Made by a program: the position numbers and the translations under genes. From contig BLZA01000030.1 in the NCBI GenBank assembly GCA_013423385.1, positions 248,001 to 312,000 of the forward strand: a DNA stretch of 64,000 nt, read 5' to 3'. Shown in pieces: positions 46,498 to 63,200 of the stretch; the stretch's first letter is position 1; each line of letters begins with the position of its first letter. The DNA is from Naganishia liquefaciens (Eukaryota; Basidiomycota; Tremellomycetes; Filobasidiales; Filobasidiaceae). The notes below the pieces were generated by a model, which searched no databases, was not told the DNA's origin, and was given only the letters and a program-made list of their open reading frames with translations.

Positions 46498-48090
46498 GTG
46501 CCGTAGACGTCGGCGGGCTTGACGCCTCCCTGACCCTTTCGGATGCTGCAAGGGGAGACATAGGTCAGTATCTGATCAAACCCTCCGAAACACCAAACGG
46601 GCACACGTACTTGGCGTTGGCCCATGCCTTGAGCCTGATGGCAGAGACAGAGATGAAACCAGAAGTCTCCTCGGGCTCGAAACCGCCCATCTCGTCCATT
46701 GACGAGAACTTTTCGTCGTACAGACCCTGCGAAAAAGGAGAAGGAATCGCGTAAGCAAACGACTCATCTTTTGATATGACTCGATACACACCTCGTCGGA
46801 CGTTCGGCCTTCGACAACCACATTACCCTTGTACAGCTTGAGCTTTACCGTTCCGTTGACAGTCGCCTGCGATGCCGGAATAGCCGATGTCAGGAACTCT
46901 CGTTCCGGGCTGAACCAGTAACCGTTGTACAGAATCTTCGAGAGTTCGATCGTCAAGAACTGATCACGCAAGGCCCGGACGTTTCGGTCGAGCGTCATAC
47001 CCTCCAAGTCCATGTGGGCAACACGCAGAATTGTGGCAGCCGGGGATTCGTAGCAACCTCGTGATTTGACACCGATGAATCGGTTCTCGACAATGTCGAC
47101 TCGTCCGATGCCGTGTTTCCTGGCGAGAGCATTCAGAGCCAGGAACACGTCGACCTTGTCGGTGTGAGTAGAAGAGCCGGCGACGACCTTGACCGGGAGA
47201 CCTTTCTCAAACTGGATCGAGATATGTTCGGGCTCGTTCGGTGCGTGCTCTGGCGAGGCGGTCAACTTCCACATGTCGGCAGGGGGTGTCGTGTTCGGGT
47301 CCTCCAAGATACCGGCTTCGTACGAAATGTGGAACAGGTTTTCATCTGGATTTCGATGGAGCAGTCAGTCTTTGGGCTAATAAAAGTCTCGCATGCCTGA
47401 GCTCACCGGTAGACCATGGCTTGGCGGCAGTCTGGAACACGGGCACACCGTGCGCGGCCGCGTACTCGAGCAAAGCTGATCGTCCCGGGAATCGGTTGTA
47501 GAAGACTGTTGGGATGCGCAATCAGCCTTTCAATCGTTTCTTTCGAAAATTATCAGCGACATACCCGGATCCCTCCAGGGAGCGATAACCTTGATGGAAG
47601 GCTTCAAGCCGTAAAAGGCCAATTCGAATCGAACCTGATCGTTACCCTTGCCGGTGCAGCCGTGCGAGACGTAGTTACAGGCTTCACGCTCGGCAACCTC
47701 GATCATACCTCGGGCAATGACGGGTCGAGCGAGCGACGTTCCGAGAAGGTAAACATTCTCGTAGATGGCGTTAACTTGGACGGCGGCTATAGCAAGAAAG
47801 TGTATTGTAAGCTCGAGTCCGCAGAATTTGCGCAATCTTGACCCACGGTAAATGAGTTCCTCGACGAATTCTCGCTTAAGGTCTTCGAGGAAGAACTTGG
47901 TGGCTCCGATCTTGAGGGCCTTTTCACGGGCGGCCTCAAAGTCCTCTTCCTGACCGACATCGGCCATGAAGGCGTAGACCTCGTAGCCCTGTTCGAGCAG
48001 CCAGACGAGGATACATGAGGTGTCGAGACCGCCAGAGTAGGCAAGGAGAACTCGTCCCTTCTTCTCGGAAGAAGCAGCAGCGGAAGACAT
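46498..48090 (-). CDS. ARG1: Argininosuccinate synthase
   Basis: Cytosolic enzyme joining citrulline and aspartate with ATP to argininosuccinate. [21 protein letters not shown] starts the protein, with the ATP-binding AYSGGLDTS. Then come [71 protein letters not shown]-like [21 protein letters not shown], and the closing [16 protein letters not shown]. The length of about 420 residues is normal. There are about five introns; the last joins ANA to the IRKGQGG end. The start codon at 48090 is preceded by in-frame sequence without family resemblance, so the first conserved ATG was used. Confidence 0.97.
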
Positions 48091-48944
48091 GATGACGGAA
48101 AGGCAGGTGTGGGGTGTGTGGGTATGGGATGAGAGGGGGAAAGGGGCCTCTATTGGAGTTGGATCGTCGTTGTTTATGATGGAACTGTGCATCCCGCACC
48201 GAGTCATACTCGTCTTTCAACTTTTTCGACGTGACCCCTGTCCTGGTCCGTCCGGGATCCCCCCGGCAGGCGACGCTGCCCCGGTCGCAATGCCCTGGTG
48301 CGTCCCTCCAACTCGCGCTTCCCCTCAAACCTCTAAACCCGACGCTCGTTTCCGCTTATCTTGGGACCGCGCAGTGCGCTATCTTTGAGAGCCAATGATC
48401 AACCAGATCCGCTCGGAGCGCCCAGATGCGCTAGCGCTTCGCCGTCGGCCGGGGCAGGGGGAGGTACAGAACCGAACAGAGGGAATGAAGGGAATTGCAG
48501 ACATTTCCGGTCGTTTTGCCTCCCGGTTATGGTTCGAAAATGGACCTGGTAGGATTTATACAGTCCCAAGCTCCACGATCCAGAATCCAAGCTCGTTGCG
48601 GATTGGGTCCTCTCGCCTTACCGCATTGAACAATGTTCGGAACGTTTGGCTTATGCCTGAGCACGAAATCAGCTCCCTTGCCCGAAGTCACACCCTTTGT
48701 TCACTATGTATAGTACAGAGGACCAAGGATTTAGGACCAGGAATCGAACGTTAACGGCCTTTGTGACAGCGCCTCGAGCGCGAAACAAATGAATGGGTCT
48801 TTCCTTTCATGATGTCTGGGGCAACGTTAGTACCGTATGGCCTCTTATATATTTATGTATATACAAGTATACAGGGCCTTCCCCTTTTCTTCACGATTCG
48901 CAGCCTTAAAAGCGACTCAGCCATTCTGCGGACACCCCTGCTTT
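48091..48944. other. Divergent region upstream of ARG1 and the F-box-like gene
   Basis: An 854-nt spacer holding the ARG1 promoter (with a TGACTC element at 48201-48207) and the promoter or long leader of the F-box-like gene. Short open frames here have no motif. Confidence 0.45.
48201..48207 (-). promoter_or_regulatory. Gcn4-type element upstream of ARG1
   Basis: On the ARG1 strand the sequence reads GTATGACTCGG; the TGACTC core lies about 115 nt before the start codon. TGACTC is the half-site bound by Gcn4/CPC1-type bZIP factors that switch on amino acid biosynthesis genes in fungi. Its position is right for an activator site, and a similar TGACTCG occurs upstream of ARG5,6. Confidence 0.5.
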
Positions 48945-50532
48945 ATGACTTTGCCTGACCGAGACAAAAGTGGCGAGCCAGAGCTTGCGTCAGGACCTTG
49001 GGTCAAACCCAAGGCTCTGGGTGACGACATACTCGACCTCATCATCGATCTACATGTGAACGAAGAGGTCTCAGACATAGTTGCGGAGACACGAGTGGCG
49101 ACTATCGCCAGACAGCAGAGATGCAAGCGTATGCAATCGGTGTCTTGGCAATTCGCAGTGAGTCGCATACGACTACGCAACTTGACGAACTGAACGCTTG
49201 CTGATGAGACGATAGGCCATTGCGGATCGATATATGTATACCCATGTTTATCTACCGAACATCGATTCGCTGTCGCTTTTCTATCGCGCATTACAAGATG
49301 AACGCAATCCCGAATTTCGGGTACAAGTCCGAACTTACACTCGCTGCGTCAGCTTCGGCTTTGCTTTCGACGCATACCAGTCTGCCAACCAGGGCGACCC
49401 GCCTATATTCGAGCAAGTCGAGCGGATCCTCGAAATTTGTGGACGGCGCCTGCTGGGATTTCGTCATCTCGGAGCTTACCTCTCACACCTCCCTCCCGCA
49501 CTGTGGAAAGCACTTGTCAAACATGGCTCCTCGGTTGAATGTCTCGAAGGATTCAGCTTGGAGCTCGTCACGCGGAACAGCGATGATTTCGTCCAGGAAA
49601 TCATAGGGTTTCCCAGTTTAAAACGCTTGACAACGACCATCGTATGGATGCCACCGACTTTTGTGCTGGGAGTTCGTGAGCGGATGCTTCTCACCGAAGA
49701 CGAGAAGAGACAAGCGGGGTTGTTGGGTCTTCACAGCAAGGAAAGGTTCGCTCAACTCGAGTCGCTACGAACACCGCTTCTTCGGTGGGATAATCTCCTC
49801 GTTGAAGCCCTGATGATTGCAATTTTGCCAAGCCTACATTCACTTCAACTTGATGTCTGGGACTCTGAATCTGTCCTGCGGTTCCTCGAAAAGCATGGCC
49901 GAAAGCTCGTACACGTCGATATGCTGCAATGCCGCTGGTCTGTTTGGCCTGATGCGAGAAACAGTCGAAGACTTCAGCCCATTCAGCATGTGCAGGAGCG
50001 ATTCCAGATCGAAGATATCTTCATCTGTTGTCCATCGCTTAAAGTCTTTACCCTTCATCAACCGGAAAGTCTGGCGAAACTTGCCGATCGAGCAGGCCTT
50101 CTCGAAGGCCAATCCTGCTTGGAAATCCTCCGACTGGGAAGCAACGACAATAGCTCTTATACATCAACGCTAGAATACCAGCCTTTCGATGACGTCTCAT
50201 TCCCCTTCAAGAACAAGACTCACCTCCGGGCGACTCAACAAAAGCTTCTTGCGACCGAATGGAAGAGGTTGTTCCCAAGATTGAGGTTGATCGAGGTGTA
50301 TCTACCGGAGATTCTGTTTGATCCCTTCTTGAAGGCATGCGATCCCGGACGGAGAGGGAAAGCACCGGAAGAGGAAAAGGTCCAAACAAAGGAGGCTATC
50401 GTGAGTCTCGGGGACATAGTAAAGGCGACTTTGGAGTGGCAACGGGGTTTAGCGGAGCAAGGGGTCGCGTTGATGGTTCTGCCATCCGCCAAGGCCGCTC
50501 AGTGGCAGAAGGCGAGCTATAGACAATTGTGA
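48945..50532 (+). CDS. F-box-like protein with leucine-rich C-terminal region
   Basis: Likely substrate adaptor of an SCF-type ubiquitin ligase. Two exons; the intron lies near 49158-49214 and joins VSWQFA to AIADRYMYTHVYLPNID. The N-terminus has ALGDDILDLIIDL followed by a helix-rich stretch, a common fungal F-box-like pattern, although the region is short and degenerate. The remaining 400 residues show spaced leucine-rich strands, for example LKRLTTTIVWMPP, LPSLHSLQLDVWD, CPSLKVFTLHQPESL and LEILRLGSND, as in the LRR-like part of such proteins. It ends at TGA 50530-50532. The start at 48945 was chosen because the frame upstream looks non-coding. It lies between ARG1 and ARG5,6 with no obvious functional link to them. 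Confidence 0.75.
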
Positions 50533-51169
50533 CGGGTGTGATAGCATTCCTAGCTGCTTCATACCGCATCGGAAAACTGAAGTGACAATACAGAGTCCAT
50601 GCTGATCAGGCGTCATTGCATTCGCCTCTCGCTCGAGGGAAACCGTACGAGGCCTGGAGTCCGCATGGAGCTGATCCATCAAGCCGCCTAGATAACCTTT
50701 CGTGCGGTCATAACCAAGGACACTACATAGAGCCGGCAGAAGCCTCGGTGGTGAGGAGGTTCGCTATAGTCTCACGACCTTGGAGACACTGAACCTTCAA
50801 CCCTGGCCTGAGGCTTGAAAGATCTCAAATTTTGCAAATCGAGCTTCTCAAGCTTTTGACGAAAACCGAGCTTCAGACAGACAGCAGAGCGAATTTGCGA
50901 ATGATTAGGATTGGCAAATGAATACGGCTCGCGATTTGGCGAGAGTCCCGGACACTGAGCGGCGACTTGACTCGCCTGGCTTATCTCAGAGCGCGCTGTA
51001 CTGCAGGAACCCCCATCAGTCGGGCGGGTCTGGGCCAAATCTTCGCGGCAGTTGCTCGCGTCTCAGTGTTCGACACCACGGTCGACGTCTTCCGCTGACA
51101 ACTTGATCGTATCGACTACGCATCATCCGCTTGTCGCTGTCACAACGTTCGTTGGTGGTACTTGTCACG
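50533..51169. other. Intergenic region upstream of ARG5,6
   Basis: A 637-nt spacer between two plus-strand genes. It contains TGACTCG at 50968-50974. No coding potential was recognised. Confidence 0.5.
50968..50973 (+). promoter_or_regulatory. Gcn4-type element upstream of ARG5,6
   Basis: TTGACTCGC carries the TGACTC core 200 nt before the ARG5,6 start codon, in the same extended form (TGACTCG) as the element upstream of ARG1. It is a candidate for joint general amino acid control of both genes. Confidence 0.45.
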
Positions 51170-54482
<3,313 letters not shown>

Positions 54483-55031
54483 ATAGTACCAGGACATATA
54501 TATCGTGGCATTCTATGTTTGTGCATATAGGTTGAGGATGTTAAAGTCGTGGTCTTCCATGGCCAACCGGAACCGCCGTCGAAACATTTTCCACTCTAGA
54601 TCGCATGATTTTAGGGAAGTGTCGACAGGCTTGGTAGCATCTGGATTGATGGACTTGGCACTTGAAGATGTTTATCTCATCTCTCGAACAGCGAATATAT
54701 GGGCATTGCCCGAGCGCTCTGAGCAGGAGGCTGCGGGAGGGTTCATTTAGAGGCTCGCAGCAAGAAAGGAGCTCCGATCCATTACCATATCGCGAATTGT
54801 AAACAAGCGGTCGGAACATGACTGCCGCAGACGTGAAGCTCGGTGCGATCGCCGACCGTTCCGCTGCGCATATTCCTAGGGCTCGTGACGCCTGAATTGA
54901 GTGGGTTTGTATCAGGACATGTCCGCTCCTGTCCTGCACTTGCTCTTCCTTGTTTCCCCCACCTTTGCTACTACGCACCAGGACGATTCGTACAACGCGG
55001 AAGTGTCCAGGGCAAAGGGCCAACATCCACG
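54483..55031. other. Intergenic region between ARG5,6 and VPS8
   Basis: A 549-nt spacer between two plus-strand genes. Short open frames have no motif. It should contain the ARG5,6 3' UTR and the VPS8 promoter. Confidence 0.5.
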
Positions 55032-58000
55032 ATGACGACATCACCGCCGAGCCATATCGCTCTCGCTAAACGGGACTCATATGGTTTTGGGGCCGACACT
55101 GCAAAGGCAATGGCCGAGGCCAGGGAATCTTTCCCTGAAGGAGAAGAGGAGCAGGACGAAATACAAGCATTCGCTCATGATGGCTCGTTGACGGAAAACT
55201 CAGTCTTACCTACCGACTTCACAATTGGCTTGCAGAAGCGCGACAACGCAGAATCCTCTTTTCGTGGTCTCATACCGGATTCCAGCTACGGAACGCATTT
55301 ACGATCTCCAGGAAGGAGAGAAGGGCATTTAAAGGACGCAGAAGACGCGGAGGACGTGGAAGGCGATTGGAATGGGGACATGACGTTTGCGGCACATGGC
55401 GCAGCTAATGTGCACCATGCAGGTGCGGGGTTTGACTCGGTCGACATCGCAAATGACGGTAGCGAGGCGGAGTCATCTGTGAAAGCATTTGGGAGGTTTC
55501 AAAATCGCGTCACATACGATGATGATGAGTATGGAGACTTCATTCAAGGTGCCCAGGTGAGCATGTTGCCCAGGGACACCATTTAAATAGGCTCTGACAG
55601 CCTTAACATCGCCAAATCCGCTAAGCACCCGCAGTCTGTAGTATCATCCGAAGGCTTTGGGATTCATACGTCTGGTCCCAGTACGCCAGCGAGGAGAATA
55701 GCCCAGGATGACTCGCATGCGCAGCGTACAAGCTCTCCGACGACTCCGCGACGCAGGGCTTCCCATCTACGTCAGTGTTCACACATTCCGGTTGAAATGG
55801 CGCTAATGTGATAGCACTTTGAATTCAGATCCCAGCGTGTCCAGACTGAGATCTCATTTTCGGACGCCATCAACTTCGACCTTGAACAGCATACATCCTA
55901 ATGGCGGAGTTTCGCCAGCTATGAAAAGTACATCGGCGCCTCGAGATTGGGATACCCCATCACATCTCTCGGCCTTGTCGCGGACATCCTCTTCCATCGA
56001 TGTGAAGCCTTCAGACGGAGTTTTACGGAGTAAGGGCAAGTCTGCAACAAATGGCGTCTCCGGTCAACCAGAGAGTCAACTTTCAGGTGATCACTTCGAG
56101 GCACTTCGAAGTGAGGAGTTGACTGGGTTTGTCTTTCACACGATGAAAGACTGCACCAGACTTCTGTTTCAGGAATCTGGAAGATCCTCGGACAATGCGG
56201 ATGTTCCGGCTCAGCCGAAGGCCGGTTTCATGCTCAACTGGTCCGGTGTCGTAGAATCAAGTGGCGGTCCAGCAACATCATCAAACGCAAGAGGCGAGCC
56301 CACTGTGATGGCAGTGAATGGCTTGATCGCTGTAGGCTCGGAAAATGGATGTGTCATCGTTATGGATTTCAAGCAGGAATTGAAAAGGGTTTGCGGGACC
56401 GAGGCAACAGGTAAGTTGACAAGCTTCGTTACGCGTAGGACTTGACCGACTTATGAGTCTGCAGTAAAGCTTCTTGGAGCAGTCACAGCGATAGCCATCA
56501 GCCCCGACTCGACTTTCGTAGCCGTCGGTCATCAATCCGGCAGCGTCTGTCTTTACGATCTAGCGTCCCCGAGTCCTAAACCAGCTAGGACTTCTCTCGC
56601 GTTGTCCGAATCCGCACTGTCATCCGGCAAAAAAGAAGGACACCTCATCGGAACTGCAATAACACATCTAGCTTTCGTAGGTCGGCGCCATACTGCAATC
56701 GTCACCGGCGACGAAAGCGGTCGAGCCTTTTGGTGGAGTTTGGGAAAAGTGATCGGTGTCGAGAGCAACGATGTGATTCGTCTGTGGGGACCGCCAATTC
56801 CCGCCAGTGCTGCGGGTAGCCGGAGTCTCGCAAGTACAGAAAACTCGTCTCGCCAAGCAAGTAGGACCAAGACTGCGAAAGAACAAGAACTGTTCGCCGC
56901 AACGCCCTTGCCAATCGGGTCAGTCGAGCATTTGGCAGACAATTTTGGCATAATAGCCCTCCTGACAGCCGGCAAAATGATGATCGTCGGACTCAAGCCC
57001 TCTGCAAGGACACTCTACCGGCGCTCGCGTCAAGCTGATGGGGGTCGAAGCGGCCGAAGTATAGGATGTGCTGCATGGCTTCCGGCTAGAGCCGTCAGTA
57101 TCAGTGGCAAGAGCATGACAGATCCCGTCCTGGCGTATTCGTGGGGAAATCAATTGAGATTTCTGAAAGTGCAAGTCTCCCCTGCAGCGCAAGCTCAAGG
57201 TAGTGAAGCGCAAAAGGGACAAGATTTCAATCGAGTCGGCTTCATCGAAGGGAGGATCTGGCGAGAGGAGGAACCGATTTTGAGGTTGGATTGGTTCAAT
57301 TCCACTGTAAGTCCCGCCAGATTGGTCGCTTTACCAGGGACGTCTATCTGACTGCAATACCAGCATATCCTTCTTGCTACCTCGCTTCATATCGGCCTAC
57401 TCGATATCGGTTCCATGAGAAAGGTGGAACAACAGAGCTTTAGTTGGCTCTCCGATTTGAGCTACATCTCGGACGAGCGGGGTAAAGAGTCCCTGGTGAG
57501 CCTTACCGACAGGGTGTGTACGTATAAAGGCAAGGTTTTTGCACTGGTATGCCCTATATTGTTTGCCTTGCCGTCACTGGTGCTGACCACGTTTGCGTGT
57601 CTTCGCTCAGACCAAGAGCGATATTCGCATTGGCAGCGTCCTATCATGGGCCGATAGGATTCTCGCTTTATGCCACGCCGGCGATTTCATTGCGGCGATC
57701 GACTTGACAATACAATACTACAGTGATACAGCACCAGGGAACACTATCGGGCTACCGGTATCAACCAAGGCTAGGCGGATGCTTCTCCGCACTCGGGCGC
57801 TGTCGCTGATGCGGGCTTCCTTACAATACGCGTTTTCGGAAGACCGTCTAACTGACGGCACCTATAACACACCCAACGGTCGAGGAGTCGATCTGACACC
57901 ACTATTTGAAGGACTGGTAGAATGTTGCCTGCAGGCATGTCTCGTGATAGGCGAGCAGGGCTTCATCTTCGATGATGTCTTCGAAGCATACGCACATGTC

Positions 58001-60196
58001 GGCATACAAGGCATATATCTAGGAATTCTGGCAAAGCATTTGCTGGAAGACAGGGTAACGGATGTTCCGCCACACATCGTTCAAGCCTTGATAAGTCACC
58101 ACGCTCAGCGCGGAGAATATCAGCAAGCCGAGCAAATTATATGGCACGTGGATCCCATTAGACTCGATGTCAATCAGTCCATTATATTGTGCGAAACCCA
58201 TGGCCTCTGGGACGCATACGTCTACGTGCACAACCAATGCTTGAAGGACTATACAACACCGATAGCCACATTGATCAAAAGCATCGACGCAAGTGGCCAA
58301 AAGGGCCTAGATCAATCGATGGACGACTTCGATTTAATATCGCAGCAAGCCACAAGACTCTACCGCTACATCGAAATTACGCTTTCCGGAAATATATACC
58401 CCGGTGGCCAGCCGGCTCTCTTACCGGAAGCGGAGAAAGGGCGAGAGGCAGTATATGGCTGTCTTTTCTCCTTGACAGCACCTCGAGATTCCGCATTCTC
58501 GCATATTTCAGGGAATGAAGTCTATCCAATACTACAGAAGCTTTTGCGCTTGGACACCGAAGCACTACTACACACTCTAGACGTAGCCTTTGAAGATGCT
58601 TATCTGAACGACAACCATGGCTTTCTCATGTCGAGACAGCTCATTGTCAACATACTGCTCGAGATTATGGAACCGCAATCGTATCACGCGAGCGACATTA
58701 CTCTGCTACACATCTTCGTTGCACGCAATTTACCAAAGTACCCACAGTTCATATTGGTCTCGCCAAGCACGCTACACCAAATCTTGAAGAGCTTGGCCTG
58801 CGATCCCGATCTCAGCACCAGAGATGACAGAGAGCTGGCAGCGGAATCCCTGCTTTCAGCTTACACACCTTACGACACCGATGCGATTTACCAGCAGTTT
58901 CGATCAGCCGGATTCTGGCGAATTCTTCGTTCGGCATACAGGAATGATGGAAACTGGATTGAGGCGTTGAAGGTCGACATCGCCGACGACTCGCTGCACA
59001 GCTCAGATTACTTTGAGCAGATCAACGAGGTTCTGGCTGCCGGCCTCAAAACCAGCCAAGCTTCAAGCCTTCTAGACATCGTCGAAGCCTCATTACCTCA
59101 GCTTCTTGACACCAATGTCGCCGCGACCGCAATGACCCTGGAACAACACCTTCCAAGTCTGCACGCGGGAGCTCTTTCGCTATTGGATAGTCAGGCTCAT
59201 CGACAGCTTGGATACCTCACCGTCCTGATTGAACCGCAACACCTGACGGAAGCCCTCGACAAAGCCAATACAACCCTTCTCGCCAAGTCGAAACATGTAA
59301 CCGAGGACATGTATGTCACCTATCTATCGCTGCTGTGCGAGCTCGATCCCGATCGCCTCATCCCTTTCATTGATTGTTGTCGTGGGGTCTTAGATGGCTC
59401 CAAGATCGAAGAAATTCTGGAACGCGCACACGAATACGACACTCTCGTGTGGCACATCTACACTTCCGGCCAACAACAAAGGGCATTTGAGGAGCTCGGT
59501 CGAATTATGGAATCCGCTACAACTCGTCTGCTGCAGGCTTCAGTATCACGTATTGAGGAAGCGTCGGCAATGCGAGACATAGAAAGAGTCGCGCGAATGG
59601 GCTTAAAGCTGGTTTCACAGCCTGTGGAACAAGCCGATCTTACTCAAGAAGACTCGTGGTACTACATCCTCTCACGGACCCTGACGATCATTCGACGAAT
59701 CCACCAAACGCAGACAATCTCTGTATACAGCACAAACACGGTGTTGCCGACTCTTCGAATCCTAGTACAGGATGAGCTCTCAGCGCTGTTGTCTGGTTCT
59801 GGGGCATCCAGAGTGGCTTTCCCCCAATTATTCAAACGATTGATGGATCAACTCGATGATGCCACAGGCTTCCAATCTTCGGAAACAAATGCGGAGATGA
59901 AACTCATCTTGACCAGCATGCTTCGCGCTTATGCGACCGATGAAGAGGTGCTGAAGATCACCGCCAGAATCATTGGGAACGACCTGCATGTCCTCTTCGC
60001 AGAATTAGTGCAGGCGAAGTCCCAGGGCTGGAAAGCTCGAGACGATATATGTCGCGACTGCGGCGTGAGCGTACTTCTTAAAGATGAAGAAGTCGACATC
60101 ATTAATCGAAAACTAGGCTCAATAGAGGAACAAAGTCGAGTGATAGTAACTCGAGGTGGCGAGAACATACACGAGATGTGTATCTCTGTTGCATAG
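55032..60196 (+). CDS. VPS8: CORVET tethering complex subunit Vps8
   Basis: Rab5-effector subunit of the endosomal CORVET complex, about 1,550 residues. After 400 disordered, Ser-rich N-terminal residues a WD40-like beta-propeller begins (VMAVNGLIAVGSENGCVIVMD, VTAIAISPDSTFVAVGHQSGSVCLYDL, ITHLAFVGRRHTAIVTGDESGRAFWW). The long alpha-solenoid follows, opening with IGSVLSWADRILALCHAGDFIAAIDL, the characteristic Vps8 block, then HVGIQGIYLGILAKHL. Most of the solenoid sits in one exon of about 2.6 kb (from 57610). At the C-terminus, where Vps8 proteins carry a RING finger, only CRDCG and a GGENIHEMC-like end remain, so the finger looks degenerate. The stop is TAG 60194-60196. Confidence 0.93.
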
Positions 60197-60263
60197 ATGA
60201 CAGACAAACAGTTGTATACGATGTAGATCGGCATACTACCCAAGACCCTTGCATAAACAGTCT

Positions 60264-63200
60264 CTATGTTTCGCCTCTCATGGCAAATGATACCAGTCGC
60301 TTGAAATCGGTGAAAGGTGTCGGAGTCTCTGTTCTTTGGGGCGTGGTGACACCTGTCTTGAGTCCGAGTCCAGGTGCCAATAGAGACCTCTCTGCCTGCC
60401 CCGTCTTGTGTTCAGGCTCCATGTCCAGTTGCGTTAAGAAGGAAGTGTCTTGCAGATCATCTTGGGTTGCTGTAACGGACAAAAAGATATCCAGCAGCTT
60501 TTGCTGATTTCCACGGGGCGTGCCTTTCAAATCCAAGACCTGTAATGTCAGGCCGAAAGTCAGCAAGCGATAAGCGAGGCTGATTAGCAAAGCTTGCCTT
60601 CTGAAAGTTGCTGAATGACTTGTCTCCGATAAGCAAGCAGTAATTTTGAACGAAGCCTTCGGGAGGGTCCTGACGAACAGCGGCAAGGTGCAAGGTAAAT
60701 ACGTGAGGGTGTCAAGGTCAAGGCGAGATGCACTTACGTCAGGGGCTAGAACCACTTTGAGCAAAGTCTCCAGCTGGCCAGTGGACTTCAGAACGAGCTT
60801 GCTGTAGCTGCGGAAGGTGGGTGAGTTGGACTGTTTGGTGTTACTGTTCATCTCTTGACCTTACATAGCGTAACTTTTCTCTGAGCTACTGTCAACCAGC
60901 TCCAGAAGGCAAGCTTTTACGGCCTGCACATCTAACAAAATCTAGAAACCTTGCATCAGCAAAGCTTTGGATTTCAGGTTAGGGCTAGACCGACCTGTTC
61001 TGCCCCAATCTTCTTCAATGGCCTACTCTTGATGACTGCCGCCGTGAAACGGTGAAGAATGGCTCTATAGTCTGATCAGTCAGCTTATCTCCGGCGATGA
61101 AACATGACCGACTTGCCCGGCGGCCCTGTCGGCAAAGCTTCGCATGTATTTCTTCTGCTCGAGCCGCTCTTTGACTAATTCCGCGACTTGCTTGATAGAT
61201 CCAACGAGGTCCACCACGTAAGCTGATCTTCCACTGACATTCTCCAGATTTATCCATGGAGTTTTCAGTATCGCAGCGAAGGCGGGTTCGCAAGCGCCTT
61301 CCAATTCCTTTTGAAGTACCAGCAGACACGCGGATATCACGCTAATGGTTATATGATGATAAGCGAGGATCTAACGTGGCTTCAAGCGATGATCTGCTCA
61401 CCCGACGAATTGTTCCTGCTCCTGTTCGAACGACACTTGGTCCTTGTAGGCCTCGTCTATCGTTTCCTTGAGACGCTCCTCAAGCTGGATGCGCAAAATC
61501 AATATAACCTCTCAAGGCGGACTGCAATCGCATACTCGCCTGCAAGCTTGTTTGTAGGCAGTAATCAGCAGTGTTGAGCGTCAGACAAGCGTTCCGGATC
61601 TCTTGCACGTTCGGGCGACCATCGAAAGATCTGCGACTCTCAGGTCTGAAAGGGAACTTGAACATCAGAAAACACAGGGTACTTCTCCGACGTGCTGTAC
61701 TCGCCGTTTCATGCTGGCAATGAGCACGTCGTCTTGGGCGAGTCATCAACGGAGTCAGTTTCGACAAACAGATCACCAAGAAAGGACCTTACTCACCAGA
61801 ATATATTCGAAGCCATTTTCTGAACACATCGGCGAGATCTTTCATTCCCTTGCCTGTGGTATATCTGCCGCATTGTTCCAAAGTCTGAGCGTAAAAATAG
61901 AACAGCTCCGTAGAAGAGGGAAGAATCGCCACAGGAGATTCTCCTGAATCCATGACGGATACACCTTCGAGAGAAGGTCGCGATTTCGAGCCTCTGTAGG
62001 CGGAAAGCATGCCCGATAGCGCACTAGAATGAGGGAAAGTTGAATTGAGCATAACGCATATCGTTAGAGCCCATTATATTTGTGATGGCTGAGCCTACTG
62101 ACGCATCCTGAGCTTCCGTGAAAATGTGAAAGTGGGAAGAAAGTGCGGACGATATCGTGGCATTCGAGATTCCTAGGACCTGATCGATCTGTTTGAGGCA
62201 TATGTTCAGGTTCCATACTCCTCCTTGTGCTTCGTGTAAGACGCTTACCGGCTGATTGTACCTCCTTGCCATTTGCGATTCCCATTCTGTAGTGGACTGC
62301 CACGTCTCCAGCAACACGTTGACATTGGGTTTCTCCCTCTCTAGTGCGCTCACTAGGTCCGATCTGCATGACAGATGAGGAAAGAACACAGTCAAATACC
62401 CTATTCAACAAACACTTATGCAAGCATACCTAGTGCTCTCGGCAAATTTCGTTATCAAGCATTTGCCGAGATTCCAAGCAGGAGGGAAAATCGCTGCATG
62501 CTCCTCGTCATAGGTCTTGAGCAGTCTACGAAACCACGCATATCGCCGAGCAAAATTATCAATCTGCGCCGCCTGTTGATAAATGTCAGTCATAGGCTTG
62601 ATTTCGAAGCTTGAGGCTGAGTAGTCGGTGTAAGCGCCTCACCTCTCCAGCTGAAAAAATGCGACGATAGTCTCTCAACTCGGTGGCAATGTATTTGTCT
62701 ATGATGTGATTTCTGCATTCGGTCGAGAGAGGGTCAGACTCGCATTCATAGATTTCGCCAGGACTCGTACCGGTAATCATCCCCAAGAACATCTACCACG
62801 AGACATGCTTCTTTGATGAAATTCAAGTTGGGCGGGTGGTTTGGGTTAGGTATGAAGCTGTGCTCCGGAGAAGGAAACATGAGCATAATGCTTTTAAGTC
62901 CGTTTTTTGTGTACCCACAAGCCGTCCAGCTCTTGGCTGACCTTCTCCTTGATCTGCATTTGAGCCTCCTGTATGTCTTGGAAAACCTGAGCGGCTGATG
63001 GATTGGCAGCAAGCGGTCTCAAGGGTACTGAGAGATGAAGGACAGCCTGACGCGCGTAGGCGCAGCAATGCCTCGGTTAGATCGCTTCCGGCGAGTTGAC
63101 GGGCTCGCACACTTACGGACAACGAGTTGGCAGTCTGTTCATATTGGCGGCTCGGTAAGAGTTGTTTCAACTGTTGTGATGCTTGTACTGTGCCGAACGC

